From contig NZ_FOKR01000002.1 in assembly GCF_900112195.1 (NCBI RefSeq), positions 76,624 to 140,623 on the forward strand: 64,000 bases of DNA, given 5' to 3'. Below are positions 18,315-27,052 of the stretch, piece after piece. The first letter of the stretch is position 1. Every line of letters begins with the position of its first letter. This DNA is from Butyrivibrio sp. YAB3001 (GTDB lineage: Bacteria; Bacillota; Clostridia; Lachnospirales; Lachnospiraceae). The notes below the pieces were generated by a model. The model worked only from the letters and a program-made list of their open reading frames with translations. It had not been told where the DNA came from and did not search any database. Both the position numbers and the translations under genes were made by a program.

Positions 18315-19403
18315 ATGATAAGTATTACTGAGATTGTTCTCATAGTTGCAGGCTTCGCAGCTATCGTACTAGGTTACCTTCTACCTGCGAACAAGGAAGT
18401 TAATGATACTGACAAAAAGTTCATGGAAAGAGAAATCCGTGAGCTTGTTCGGCGTGAAGTGGAAGATCAGAAGGAAACCATCGAGAACATGGTTGATGAT
18501 ACCGTCGATAACACCCTGGACAGAACCGAAAGAGCAATGGAACGAATTTCAAATGAAAAACTTTCGGCGATAAATGAGTATTCAGATACTGTAATAAATG
18601 ACATAACCAAGAATCATAACGAAGTTATGTTCATGTACGACATGTTAAATGATAAACATAAGAACTTAAACAGTGTAGTTTCTGAAGTGGCCAAGAAGAC
18701 TAATGAAGCAAAGCAGGTTGTACGTGATGCAGAGGCTACTGTAAGAGATGCTGAAGCAACAGCAAGGGATGCTGAAGCCGCTGCGAGAGATGCTGTTACT
18801 ACAGCAAGAGAGGCACAGGCAGCAACTTCAAATCTTGCGAGCAGCGCAGCACTTTCTCATCGCGAAAAAAATGTAAGGGCAATTCTTTTAGATGAAGAAA
18901 CTGATACACTAAGCGGAATCAGAATTCCTTATATGGAAAAAGACAAGCCTGCAGCTCCTAAGGAGACACCTAAAGCTAATCAGGTTGCTAAAAAGAGTGC
19001 ACAGACTCAGAATGTCAGCAGTGATGCTCCAAGACCTGTCCGCAGAAAGGACAGTGGCTATATTGAAAGGAATGACGTAAAAGAACTTAATGACATTCAT
19101 GCAGAAGTTATACCTTCTGATCAGCTTTCAAGCCTTCATGTAATAGGAAGCAAGTCTGAGAATAATACTTCAGCTAAAGTTGTTCAGTTAACCGATGCTA
19201 TGAGAGCAGATAGTAAATCTTATAATCCGGACAAAAATATGCATGAGCTTACAGCAAATGATCCTGCAACTCAGAACAGAAGAATCATTGAAATGCATAA
19301 AGCCGGCAAATCCAATATGGTTATTGCTAGAGAATTAGGCATGGGAATTGGTGAAGTTAAACTTGTAATCGATCTTTCGGACAAACATCGAAAGGTTAGA
19401 TAA
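18315..19403 (+). CDS. membrane-anchored coiled-coil protein with C-terminal helix-turn-helix (DUF6115-like)
   Basis: 362 residues. One N-terminal membrane helix (about residues 5-24) is followed by a long charged coiled coil and by four seven-residue repeats of the RDAEATx type (about residues 135-165). Then comes a Ser/Lys/Pro-rich linker, and the C-terminal 45 residues contain a helix-turn-helix-like sequence (MVIARELGMGIGEVKLVIDL). The architecture resembles the DUF6115 family found near flagellar operons in clostridia, whose function is not known to me. The HTH could bind DNA near the membrane or a protein partner. Confidence 0.75.
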   Translation: MISITEIVLIVAGFAAIVLGYLLPANKEVNDTDKKFMEREIRELVRREVEDQKETIENMVDDTVDNTLDRTERAMERISNEKLSAINEYSDTVINDITKNHNEVMFMYDMLNDKHKNLNSVVSEVAKKTNEAKQVVRDAEATVRDAEATARDAEAAARDAVTTAREAQAATSNLASSAALSHREKNVRAILLDEETDTLSGIRIPYMEKDKPAAPKETPKANQVAKKSAQTQNVSSDAPRPVRRKDSGYIERNDVKELNDIHAEVIPSDQLSSLHVIGSKSENNTSAKVVQLTDAMRADSKSYNPDKNMHELTANDPATQNRRIIEMHKAGKSNMVIARELGMGIGEVKLVIDLSDKHRKVR

Positions 19404-19429
19404 TAAATCACTAAGGACTTAGGGGATAT

Positions 19430-20335
19430 ATGAAATTAAAATACTATATGAGGGGGATGGGAATAGGAATAATTCTTACTGCGATGGTGATGGGGTTCGC
19501 TCTCGGAGGAAGAAAAGCTACTATTAGCAATGCTGAAGTTATTAAGCGTGCTAAGGCACTTGGCATGGTTGAACCTGACAGTAGCGTCCTGGCCCAGAAT
19601 AACAACGGAGACAAGTCGAATGAGAATGCATCTGCATCCGGTTCATCATTGGATAAAACAGGAGAGGAAATATTTGAAAAAGTCGACGAAAAAGTCGCTT
19701 TATCAAGTAAACCGGTTTCTTCGGTGGATGAAAATGCGAAAGAAGGAGAAACTCAGGAAACAGAAGAGACTGGAATTTCAGCAGAAAGTACTGAGTCTGT
19801 TACAACATCCAATACAGAAACTCCGGTAAAAGAAAATGAGACTGTAGCAAATATTGATGAATCAAGTTCATTAGCTTCTTTAAATGAGAGATTAAACGAG
19901 TTGGCTATGGCCAAGTCAGATGAGTCTACAAGTAATACAAGCCAGATAAAAGCTGAGGATACTAGTACTTCAGCTTCTGTAGCAGCAAGTAGTGAAGCTT
20001 TAGCTACGAGCAGTACTTCAGAACAGGTAAAAGAAATTCCTGAAAGCGATACTGCTCTTAGCGCCGGTGCATCTGCTTCATCTTCAGTGGAAACACCGCC
20101 TGTCACAAGTACTAATTTTAAAGTATCTCAGACTAAGACAGTTACTGTACCCGGTGGATATGGTTCAGATCAGGTTGCAAGACTCTTGTATGATGAAGGA
20201 ATTATAGACAGTTCAGTTGCATTTAACAAGTATTTGATTGAGAATAAAAAGGATAGAATTATTCGCTCGGGCGTTAAGACAATTCCTGCTGGTTCTTCAT
20301 ATTTTGATATTGCGGAAATACTGTGCACGAAATAA
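19430..20335 (+). CDS. MltG/YceG N-terminal-like membrane protein lacking the catalytic domain
   Basis: 301 residues: an N-terminal membrane helix, a long Ser/Thr/Glu-rich linker, and a C-terminal domain of about 70 residues (VTVPGGYGSDQVARLLYDEGIIDSS, then IPAGSSYFDIAEILC). That last part resembles the LysM-like subdomain at the front of MltG lytic transglycosylases, but the glycan-cleaving domain with its catalytic Glu is absent. It may bind peptidoglycan without cutting it. It ends the flagellar gene run; a terminator follows within 20 bases. Confidence 0.7.
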   Translation: MKLKYYMRGMGIGIILTAMVMGFALGGRKATISNAEVIKRAKALGMVEPDSSVLAQNNNGDKSNENASASGSSLDKTGEEIFEKVDEKVALSSKPVSSVDENAKEGETQETEETGISAESTESVTTSNTETPVKENETVANIDESSSLASLNERLNELAMAKSDESTSNTSQIKAEDTSTSASVAASSEALATSSTSEQVKEIPESDTALSAGASASSSVETPPVTSTNFKVSQTKTVTVPGGYGSDQVARLLYDEGIIDSSVAFNKYLIENKKDRIIRSGVKTIPAGSSYFDIAEILCTK

Positions 20336-20353
20336 ACCAGGTTTATATTGAGG

Positions 20354-20387
20354 GGCTACTAAAATAAATTAGTAGCTTCTTTTTTTA
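20354..20387 (+). terminator. intrinsic terminator ending the flagellar run
   Basis: GCTACTAA (20355-20362) pairs with TTAGTAGC (20369-20376) around a six-base loop, followed by a run of T to 20387. It lies 20 bases after the MltG-like gene. Confidence 0.9.
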
Positions 20388-20411
20388 TGATTATTTATTT
20401 TTAGAAATGTG

Positions 20412-20440
20412 TTGAAATTCTAAAAATGCTGTGATAATAT
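20412..20440 (+). promoter_or_regulatory. promoter of rpsB-tsf
   Basis: TTGAAA at 20412-20417 and TAATAT at 20435-20440, 17-base spacer, with an overlapping TGTGATAAT. It is the first good sigma-A promoter after the terminator and fits a ribosomal protein operon. Confidence 0.65.
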
Positions 20441-20641
20441 TATAAGGCTGTTGGTTGAAGGATTACTATGCCTTTTGAAACAGACTGCACAAAGCAGTAA
20501 CTAAAATATACACGTATATCTAATTCTCATTCCGGTGTCATCAAGGTGATGATCAGATTGGGAGTCCGGCATGAATTTAACGCGTTCATGATTTTGCGGG
20601 CCAGGGATATACGGAAGATTAAACCAAATGGAGGTATTATC
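20441..20641 (+). promoter_or_regulatory. long 5' leader of rpsB
   Basis: About 200 bases lie between the promoter and the rpsB start. The segment contains a small hairpin (TCATC 20538-20542 with GATGA 20548-20552) flanked by two CCGG blocks (20532 and 20565) that can also pair. Ribosomal protein S2 genes often carry structured autoregulatory leaders, so this is a candidate site for feedback by S2. The frame is open upstream of the true start, but the sequence there does not look like S2. No T-run is present. Confidence 0.5.
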
Positions 20642-21394
20642 ATGAGCGTTGTATCAATGAAACAGTTACTTGAAGCAGGTGTTCATTTTGGACATCAGAC
20701 AAGAAGATGGAACCCTAAAATGGCTCCTTACATCTTCACAGAGAGAAACGGCATCCACATTATCGATCTTCAGAAGTCAGTTGTAAAGGTTGATGAGGCT
20801 TACAAGGCAGTATTTGAGATTGCACAGCAGGGTGGCACAATTCTTTTTGTTGGTACTAAGAAGCAGGCACAGGATGCAGTTAAGACTGAGGCTGAACGTT
20901 GCGGAATGTACTATGTAAACGAGAGATGGCTTGGTGGTATGCTCACAAACTTCAAGACAATTCAGAGCAGAATCGCAAGAATGAAAGCTATAGAGAAGAT
21001 GCAGGAAGATGGAACATTTGATGTTCTTCCTAAGAAGGAAGTTGCTCAGCTTAAGAAAGAGCTTTCTAAGCTTCAGGCTAACCTTGGCGGAATCAGAGAT
21101 ATGAAGAGAATCCCTGACGCTATCTTTGTTGTTGACCCTAAGAAGGAAAGAATCTGCATTCAGGAAGCAGAAGCACTTGGAATCACTCTTATCGGTATCG
21201 GTGATACAAACTGCGATCCAGAAGAACTTGACTTCATCATTCCTGGTAACGACGATGCTATCAGAGCTGTAAAGCTTATCGTTGGTAAAATGGCTGACGC
21301 TGTTATCGAAGCTAACCAGGGTGCAGAAGCTGATGTTGCAGCTGATTATGTTGCTGATGCAGCTGAAGAAGAAGCTCAGGAAGTTAACGAATAA
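20642..21394 (+). CDS. rpsB: 30S ribosomal protein S2
   Basis: 250 residues. The start at 20642 is chosen because GGAGG lies seven bases upstream and the S2 sequence begins here ([20 protein letters not shown]); an open frame back to 20546 is leader, not protein. S2 signatures such as [20 protein letters not shown] and [12 protein letters not shown] are intact. An acidic Ala/Glu tail ends the protein. tsf follows after 92 bases, as in most bacteria. Confidence 0.98.
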   Translation: MSVVSMKQLLEAGVHFGHQTRRWNPKMAPYIFTERNGIHIIDLQKSVVKVDEAYKAVFEIAQQGGTILFVGTKKQAQDAVKTEAERCGMYYVNERWLGGMLTNFKTIQSRIARMKAIEKMQEDGTFDVLPKKEVAQLKKELSKLQANLGGIRDMKRIPDAIFVVDPKKERICIQEAEALGITLIGIGDTNCDPEELDFIIPGNDDAIRAVKLIVGKMADAVIEANQGAEADVAADYVADAAEEEAQEVNE

Positions 21395-21433
21395 TTCAGA
21401 GCAGTTATTTCTTAATAATATATGAATAATCAG

Positions 21434-21459
21434 GTAGCCAATCATTTATGATTGGCTAC
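21434..21459 (+). repeat. perfect 11-bp hairpin between rpsB and tsf
   Basis: GTAGCCAATCA (21434-21444), loop TTTA, and TGATTGGCTAC (21449-21459). It is not followed by a T-run on the + strand, so it is not a standard terminator. It ends 27 bases before the tsf ATG, where it could adjust the S2:EF-Ts ratio through RNA processing or stability. Confidence 0.8.
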
Positions 21460-21486
21460 AAGCTTAAAAATATGGAGGACAATTAA

Positions 21487-22440
21487 ATGGCTATCACAGC
21501 AGCAATGGTTAAAGAGTTACGTGAGTCAACTGGCGCAGGTATGATGGAGTGCAAGAAGGCTCTTACAGAGACTAACGGAGATATGGACGCAGCCGTAGAA
21601 TACCTTAGAAAAAATGGTATCATGAAGGCTGAAAAGAAGGCTAGCAGAATCGCAGCTGAAGGTCTTACAAGAATCGCAGTAAAGGATGATCAGACAGCAG
21701 CTGTTGTTGAAGTTAACTCTGAGACAGACTTTGTTGCTCAGAATGAGAAGTTCCAGAGCTTTGTAGAAGCTGTAGCTACTCAGGCTGTTAATTCAGATTC
21801 TAAGGATTTAGAGTCATTCATGGCTGAGAAGTGGAACCAGGATGAAACAAAGTCAGTTAATGATGCTCTTGTTGAAATCACAGCAGTTATTTCTGAAAAG
21901 CTCAGCATCAGAAGATTTGAAAAGGTTGTTGCATCAAACGGTATCGTTGTTCCTTATGTACACGGCAACGGAAGAATCTCAGTTATCGTTGAAGCTGAGA
22001 CAGATGTTGTTAATGATGACATTAAGGATGCAGTAAAGAACGTTGCAATGCAGGTTGCAGCTCTTAGCCCTAAGTATGTTGCTACTGAGGATGTATCTGA
22101 AGAATACAGAAACCATGAGAAAGAAATTCTTCTTGCTCAGGCTATGAAAGAGAATGAAGAGCTTCCTGAAGGAAAGAGAAAGCCTCAGGAAATCATCGAG
22201 AAGATGCTTATTGGACGTCTTAATAAAGAGCTTAAGGAAATCTGCCTTAACGAGCAGGTTTTCGTAAAGGCAGAAGACGGAAAGCAGACTGTTGGTCAGT
22301 ACATTGCACAGGTTGGCAAGGCAAACAATGCAAAGCTTTCTATTAAGAGATTTGTTCGTTTCGAAACAGGCGAAGGAATTGAGAAGAAGAATGAGAACTT
22401 TGCTGAGGAAGTAGCAAAGCAGGCAGCTGGTCTTAACTAA
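21487..22440 (+). CDS. tsf: elongation factor Ts
   Basis: 317 residues. The N-terminal UBA-like domain (VKELRESTGAGMMECKKALTE) and the two dimerisation-type core repeats (VVEVNSETDFVAQNEKF) are clear. EF-Ts is the nucleotide exchange factor for EF-Tu. GGAGG lies eight bases upstream of the ATG, and an intrinsic terminator follows 14 bases after the stop. Confidence 0.98.
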   Translation: MAITAAMVKELRESTGAGMMECKKALTETNGDMDAAVEYLRKNGIMKAEKKASRIAAEGLTRIAVKDDQTAAVVEVNSETDFVAQNEKFQSFVEAVATQAVNSDSKDLESFMAEKWNQDETKSVNDALVEITAVISEKLSIRRFEKVVASNGIVVPYVHGNGRISVIVEAETDVVNDDIKDAVKNVAMQVAALSPKYVATEDVSEEYRNHEKEILLAQAMKENEELPEGKRKPQEIIEKMLIGRLNKELKEICLNEQVFVKAEDGKQTVGQYIAQVGKANNAKLSIKRFVRFETGEGIEKKNENFAEEVAKQAAGLN

Positions 22441-22453
22441 TTTTAATTATTAT

Positions 22454-22489
22454 GGCTTCGGATTTTCTTCCGAAGCCTTTTTCTTTTTC
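22454..22489 (+). terminator. intrinsic terminator of rpsB-tsf
   Basis: GGCTTCGGA (22454-22462) pairs with TCCGAAGCC (22469-22477), six-base loop, followed by TTTTTCTTTTT. Confidence 0.95.
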
Positions 22490-22583
22490 ATTATTCTTTT
22501 TAACAGCAAATTACTCGATTTATCTTTGATTTTGTTATATACTATTACGGTATGATTTTTAACAAAGGTTGGGTGATCTTATT

Positions 22584-23327
22584 TTGAATCAGGCAGTTAC
22601 AATTAAAGGAACTAAATCAGGTATTATTCTGGTACTGAACTCTACTGTGAACTATACGCTTCTTAGAGAAGAGATTAAGAATCGCTTTGTTGAGGCATCA
22701 GGATTCCTTGGTAAACATGATATGGGGCTAATAATCAGAGGACGTAAGCTTTCTGAAGATGAACAGAGCGATGTGCTTGAGATTATTAAGGAGAATACCA
22801 AGCTTAATATCATATGCATAATTGATGAAGAATCTGAAACTGAGAAGTTATTCAAACAGGCTCTTAACCCTCAGCCCCCTGAGAAGAAGGAAGCTGAAAA
22901 AAATCCAAAAGAGATTCAACAGATTGTTGATAATGGTGGAAATGGCAGAGTTTTTGTTGGAAATTTAAGATCCGGTCAGGATATTTCCTGTGAACAAAAT
23001 GTCATTGTATTGGGAGATGTTAAACCGGGAGCAAATGTTACTTCATATGGTAGTATATTTATTCTTGGTGAACTGCGTGGTAATGCTTTTGCAGGTGCAG
23101 GCGGAGATAAGAACGCAATTGTAATGGCACTTAATCTTAATCCGCTTCAGGTGAGAATTGCCGATGCTATTGCAATTTCTCCTGACGCAGAAAAAGGTCC
23201 CAAAATCAGATTTAAGAGGAAAAAGACAACTGATTCAGTTAATGAACCTGAAGTAGCATATATAGAGAATGGCCATATTGTTAAGACATTGTTTGGACCT
23301 TCTTTTTTGAGACAATATAGTAAATAA
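22584..23327 (+). CDS. minC: MinC, septum site inhibitor
   Basis: 247 residues from a TTG at 22584 that has GGGTGAT about seven bases upstream; another TTG at 22569 lacks spacing for a binding site. The N-terminal domain starts VTIKGTKSGIILVLNS, and the C-terminal beta-helix carries GRVFVGNLRSGQ and GSIFILGELRGNAFAGAGGD, typical of MinC. It blocks FtsZ assembly away from midcell, recruited by MinD, whose gene follows after 28 bases. Confidence 0.95.
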   Translation: MNQAVTIKGTKSGIILVLNSTVNYTLLREEIKNRFVEASGFLGKHDMGLIIRGRKLSEDEQSDVLEIIKENTKLNIICIIDEESETEKLFKQALNPQPPEKKEAEKNPKEIQQIVDNGGNGRVFVGNLRSGQDISCEQNVIVLGDVKPGANVTSYGSIFILGELRGNAFAGAGGDKNAIVMALNLNPLQVRIADAIAISPDAEKGPKIRFKRKKTTDSVNEPEVAYIENGHIVKTLFGPSFLRQYSK

Positions 23328-23355
23328 TAAACTATCGTTATTACAGGAGGATAAC

Positions 23356-24135
23356 ATGGGAGAAGTTATAGTAGTAACATCTGGAAAGGGCGGAGTTGGA
23401 AAAACAACTACAACTGCTAATATCGGTACCGGATTAGCTAAGCTCAATAAGAAAGTTGTTCTTATCGACACAGATATAGGATTACGTAATCTTGATGTGG
23501 TTATGGGTCTAGAGAACAGGATTGTTTATAATCTTGTTGATGTAGTTGAAGGAAATTGCAAGATTAAGCAGGCACTTATAAGAGATAAGAAATACGATTC
23601 TTTATTTCTTTTACCTGCAGCTCAGACTAAGGACAAGACAAGCGTTACACCCGAGCAGATGAAGAATCTTACAGATGAACTTAAAAAAGAATTTGATTAC
23701 ATTATTCTTGATTGCCCTGCCGGAATTGAACAGGGATTTAAGAATGCCATTGCAGGAGCAGACAGAGCACTTGTAGTAACTACTCCTGAAGTATCAGCAG
23801 TTCGTGATGCTGATAGAATTATTGGTCTTCTTGAAGCAAATGAGATTAAAAAATCACATCTTATCGTTAACCGTCTGCGTACAGATATGGTTAAGAGGGG
23901 CGATATGATGTCAGCTGAGGATGTTGTTGATATTCTTTCAATTGAACTTATCGGTCAGGTTCCTGATGATGAGAATATCGTTATTGCAACTAACAATGGT
24001 GAACCACTTGTTGGCGATAACTCACTTGCAGGTCAGGCTTACATGAATATCTGCAGAAGAGTTACTGGCGAGCAGATTCCATTCCTTGATCTTGATGCTA
24101 AGAAAGGTATTTTTTCCTGGTTTAGAAAAAAATAA
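23356..24135 (+). CDS. minD: MinD, division-site ATPase
   Basis: 259 residues with the deviant Walker A TSGKGGVGKTTTTANIG, DTDIGLRNLDVVMG, and a C-terminal amphipathic membrane-targeting helix (KKGIFSWFRKK). MinD binds membrane as an ATP dimer and carries MinC. It sits between minC and minE with short gaps and an AGGAGG ribosome binding site. Confidence 0.98.
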   Translation: MGEVIVVTSGKGGVGKTTTTANIGTGLAKLNKKVVLIDTDIGLRNLDVVMGLENRIVYNLVDVVEGNCKIKQALIRDKKYDSLFLLPAAQTKDKTSVTPEQMKNLTDELKKEFDYIILDCPAGIEQGFKNAIAGADRALVVTTPEVSAVRDADRIIGLLEANEIKKSHLIVNRLRTDMVKRGDMMSAEDVVDILSIELIGQVPDDENIVIATNNGEPLVGDNSLAGQAYMNICRRVTGEQIPFLDLDAKKGIFSWFRKK

Positions 24136-24152
24136 TATAGGGGGGACTTATA

Positions 24153-24425
24153 ATGAAATTCTCAGATCTTTTCAAAAAGAAATCTTCAGGCGATGTCGCA
24201 AAAGACCGCTTAAGGATGGTACTTATCTCCGATAGAGCAACATGTTCCCCTGAAGTTATGCAGAGGATCAGAAGCGATATTATAGAAGTTTTATCTAAAT
24301 ATGCTGAAATTGATATGGAAGGGATCGATATCAACATTACTCAGATTGATCCGGAAAATGATGGAAAGACAGTTCCTGCTCTTTATGCTAATATTCCTAT
24401 CAAGAATATGAATCATGCTAAGTGA
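24153..24425 (+). CDS. minE: MinE, topological specificity factor
   Basis: 90 residues. The N-terminal part (MKFSDLFKKKSSGDVAKDRLRMVLISDRA) and the C-terminal dimerisation domain match MinE, which stimulates MinD ATPase and drives oscillation. A GGGGG ribosome binding site precedes the ATG. The presence of MinE rather than DivIVA-type control is common in clostridia. Confidence 0.96.
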   Translation: MKFSDLFKKKSSGDVAKDRLRMVLISDRATCSPEVMQRIRSDIIEVLSKYAEIDMEGIDINITQIDPENDGKTVPALYANIPIKNMNHAK

Positions 24426-24534
24426 TAATATTATTAGATTTATGTTCTTATAAAGACTGAATTTAAATGCGGTCGTTTGAGCTTTTTAAGAATACGTAAA
24501 TATGGGGATATAAAACGTATAATTACTAATTATG

Positions 24535-24575
24535 ATCGGGTAGAGAGACGAAAATTGTCTTCTACTCGATTTTTT
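24535..24575 (+). terminator. intrinsic terminator abutting the ATPase ribosome binding site
   Basis: ATCGGGTAGAGAGAC (24535-24549) pairs with GTCTTCTACTCGAT (24557-24570), with one G-U pair and one bulge, followed by a run of T. It ends just before the GTGAGG binding site of the next gene. It may end minCDE transcripts, or act as an attenuator for the ATPase. A consensus TATAAT at 24518-24523 lies just upstream but lacks a good -35. Confidence 0.8.
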
Positions 24576-24587
24576 GTGAGGCAAAAT

Positions 24588-27014
24588 ATGTATGAAGAAT
24601 ATAATGTTGGGCTATCTACTTCGGAGGCAAAAGAACTATACAAAAAGGGCTTTGGAAATGTTCAGATTGACAACACTGCAAAAACTGCCAAAGACATTGT
24701 AAGAGAAAATATATTTACATATTTTAATCTTATCTTTTTGATAATGGCTATTTTACTGATAATATCAGGAGCATGGAATTCGCTTACTTTTTTACCTGTA
24801 ATAATATGCAATTCTCTTATAGGTATTTTTCAGGAACTCAAGGCTAAGAAAATCCTTGATAAGCTTAGTGTGATAAATCAGTCGACAGCAACTGCCATAA
24901 GAGATGGTTCTGAAGATATAGTTTTTATTGAAAAGCTTGTTTTGGGTGATGTTGTTCTTTTAACGGGTGGATGCCAGATATGCGCAGATGCAGTAGTGAT
25001 TGATGGGGAAATCGCTGTAAATGAGGCGCTACTTACTGGTGAAGCGGATGAAATAGTAAAGACTAAGGGCTCAGAACTTAAGTCAGGAAGTTTTGTGGTT
25101 TCAGGAAGATGTCTCTGTGAGCTTACAAAAGTAGGAGCAGATTCTTACATATCCAAACTGATGCTAAAAGCAAAAAGATTGTCTTCATCAGAGCAATCTG
25201 AAATGGTCAGGTCAATTGATAAGATTGTAAAAGCGGCGGGTATTGCCATTATCCCGATAGGCATTGCTCTCTTTGTACAGGGATTTTATTTACAGGGAAA
25301 TTCTTTTTCGGAAACAGTCCCTTCTGTTGTAGCGGCTTTAATTGGGATGATACCTGAAGGTCTTTATCTGCTCCTTAGCATTACTCTTGTTCTTAGTACA
25401 ATCAGACTTGCCAAGAATAAAGTAATGCTTCACGATATGCGAAGCATTGAAAGCCTGGCAAGAGTAGATACTATATGCGTTGATAAGACTGGTACTATTA
25501 CAGATAATAGCATGCTGGTTGCAGATGCGGTTCTGTGTGACAATTTTGAAAAAGATAATCCTGACCGTTTTAACGATATTCTGGTGCTGATATCGGATTA
25601 TATTGGATGTGTGCCGGATGATAATATTACGATGCAGGCTTTGGAGAACTATTTCAAAAATTCTACAAACAGAACATGCTTGAGTTTCCATGCTTTTTCT
25701 TCAAAGTATAAATATAGTGCTGTTCAGTTCGATGATGCGACATATGTCCTGGGAGCACCTGAATTTGTTCTTGGGAACGAATTTGAAAATTATTCCGGGG
25801 TCATCAATTCTTATGCGGCTAAGGGACTTAGGGTTCTTTGCTTTGGACAGTATCGTGGTGGAGCTGATGGGGAAGCTATCGTTTCAGATGATGAAATATC
25901 AATTTCACTCAAAGTGCCGGAAACAAGCCTTAAAGATGCTAAAATTGTACCTCTTTCATTCATTTTGTTACAAAATCCTGTACGAGAGAATGCTCCGGAA
26001 ACTTTTGAGTATTTTAGGAGACAGGGAGTGGACATTAAGGTAATCTCAGGCGATAGTCCTGTTACTGTTTCCGAAGTGGCCAGACATGCCGGAATAAACC
26101 ATGCAGACAGATTCATTGATGCAAGTACACTGGATGATGGAGATATCCCTGATGCAGTTAAAAAATATACGATCTTTGGAAGAGTATCTCCTGAACAGAA
26201 GCAAAAAATAGTAAAGTCGTTAAAAAGAGCAGGACATACTGTTGCAATGACAGGCGATGGAGTAAATGATATACTTGCAATGAAAGATGCTGACTGTTCA
26301 ATTGCCATGGCAGCCGGATCTGATGCAGCTATTCAGGCAGCACAGGTAGTTCTTCTTGATAGTGATTTTTCAAAGATGCCCCAAATTGTTTCTGAGGGAC
26401 GCAGAAATATCAACAATATTGAGAGAACGGCAACCTTGTTCCTTGTTAAAAACATTTTTTCATTGCTGCTTGCTCTGTTTTCAATTATAAGTGTTGTTTC
26501 ATACCCATTGCAGCCATCTCAGATTACAATGGTTAGTCTCGTAAATATCGGTATTCCGGGGTTCTTCCTGGCAATGGAGCCTAACAACAGACGAATTGAC
26601 GGTAGTTTTTTGATAAAAGTATTATTAAAAGCTATGCCTGCTGCACTTACTGATTTCTTTGCAATAGCTGCTTTGGTTGTTTTTGGTAATACATTTGGAG
26701 TGACATCAGAGGATATTTCTGTAGCATCAACATTTCTTCTTGCTATAGTGGGCTTTATCATTCTAATCAATATATCTTATCCGCTGAATAAATACCGTTT
26801 ACGTGTTATTATAGGATGTATCATTGGCATGATAGTTGGAGCAGTTGTATTTCATGATCTGTTCTCGATAAATTATGTTTCAATCAAATGTATAATGTTA
26901 TTTGTACTTTTTGCGATTGCAACGGAACCTTTTATGAGATATCTTACTATGCTGTTTACAAGTATTGAAAAAAAGTTTGAGAATGGTAAAACAAAAAATA
27001 AAGTTATGATATAA
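24588..27014 (+). CDS. CtpE-like cation-transporting P-type ATPase
   Basis: 808 residues from the ATG at 24588 (GTGAGG six bases upstream); the frame is open back to 24477 but that part overlaps the terminator hairpin. Motifs: LTGEADE actuator loop, MIPEGLYLLL in the fourth helix, phosphorylated Asp in DKTGTITDN, and TGDGVNDILAMKDADCSIAM hinge. There are about ten membrane helices and no N-terminal heavy-metal-binding domain. The set resembles mycobacterial CtpE, linked to calcium uptake; calcium is therefore the best guess for the substrate. marR follows after 38 bases. Confidence 0.85.
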   Translation: MYEEYNVGLSTSEAKELYKKGFGNVQIDNTAKTAKDIVRENIFTYFNLIFLIMAILLIISGAWNSLTFLPVIICNSLIGIFQELKAKKILDKLSVINQSTATAIRDGSEDIVFIEKLVLGDVVLLTGGCQICADAVVIDGEIAVNEALLTGEADEIVKTKGSELKSGSFVVSGRCLCELTKVGADSYISKLMLKAKRLSSSEQSEMVRSIDKIVKAAGIAIIPIGIALFVQGFYLQGNSFSETVPSVVAALIGMIPEGLYLLLSITLVLSTIRLAKNKVMLHDMRSIESLARVDTICVDKTGTITDNSMLVADAVLCDNFEKDNPDRFNDILVLISDYIGCVPDDNITMQALENYFKNSTNRTCLSFHAFSSKYKYSAVQFDDATYVLGAPEFVLGNEFENYSGVINSYAAKGLRVLCFGQYRGGADGEAIVSDDEISISLKVPETSLKDAKIVPLSFILLQNPVRENAPETFEYFRRQGVDIKVISGDSPVTVSEVARHAGINHADRFIDASTLDDGDIPDAVKKYTIFGRVSPEQKQKIVKSLKRAGHTVAMTGDGVNDILAMKDADCSIAMAAGSDAAIQAAQVVLLDSDFSKMPQIVSEGRRNINNIERTATLFLVKNIFSLLLALFSIISVVSYPLQPSQITMVSLVNIGIPGFFLAMEPNNRRIDGSFLIKVLLKAMPAALTDFFAIAALVVFGNTFGVTSEDISVASTFLLAIVGFIILINISYPLNKYRLRVIIGCIIGMIVGAVVFHDLFSINYVSIKCIMLFVLFAIATEPFMRYLTMLFTSIEKKFENGKTKNKVMI

Positions 27015-27052
27015 TTAAATGGTATTCAATTCATTTTTTACAGGAGAAATAT

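Noticed and set aside
20777..21445. 222-codon open frame on the minus strand across rpsB
   Set aside because: It is the antisense shadow of highly biased rpsB codons, has no ribosome binding site and resembles no family.
24426..24534. yybP-ykoY manganese or M-box magnesium riboswitch before the P-type ATPase
   Set aside because: The segment is short and lacks the conserved core sequences I know for these classes; only a terminator hairpin is supported.
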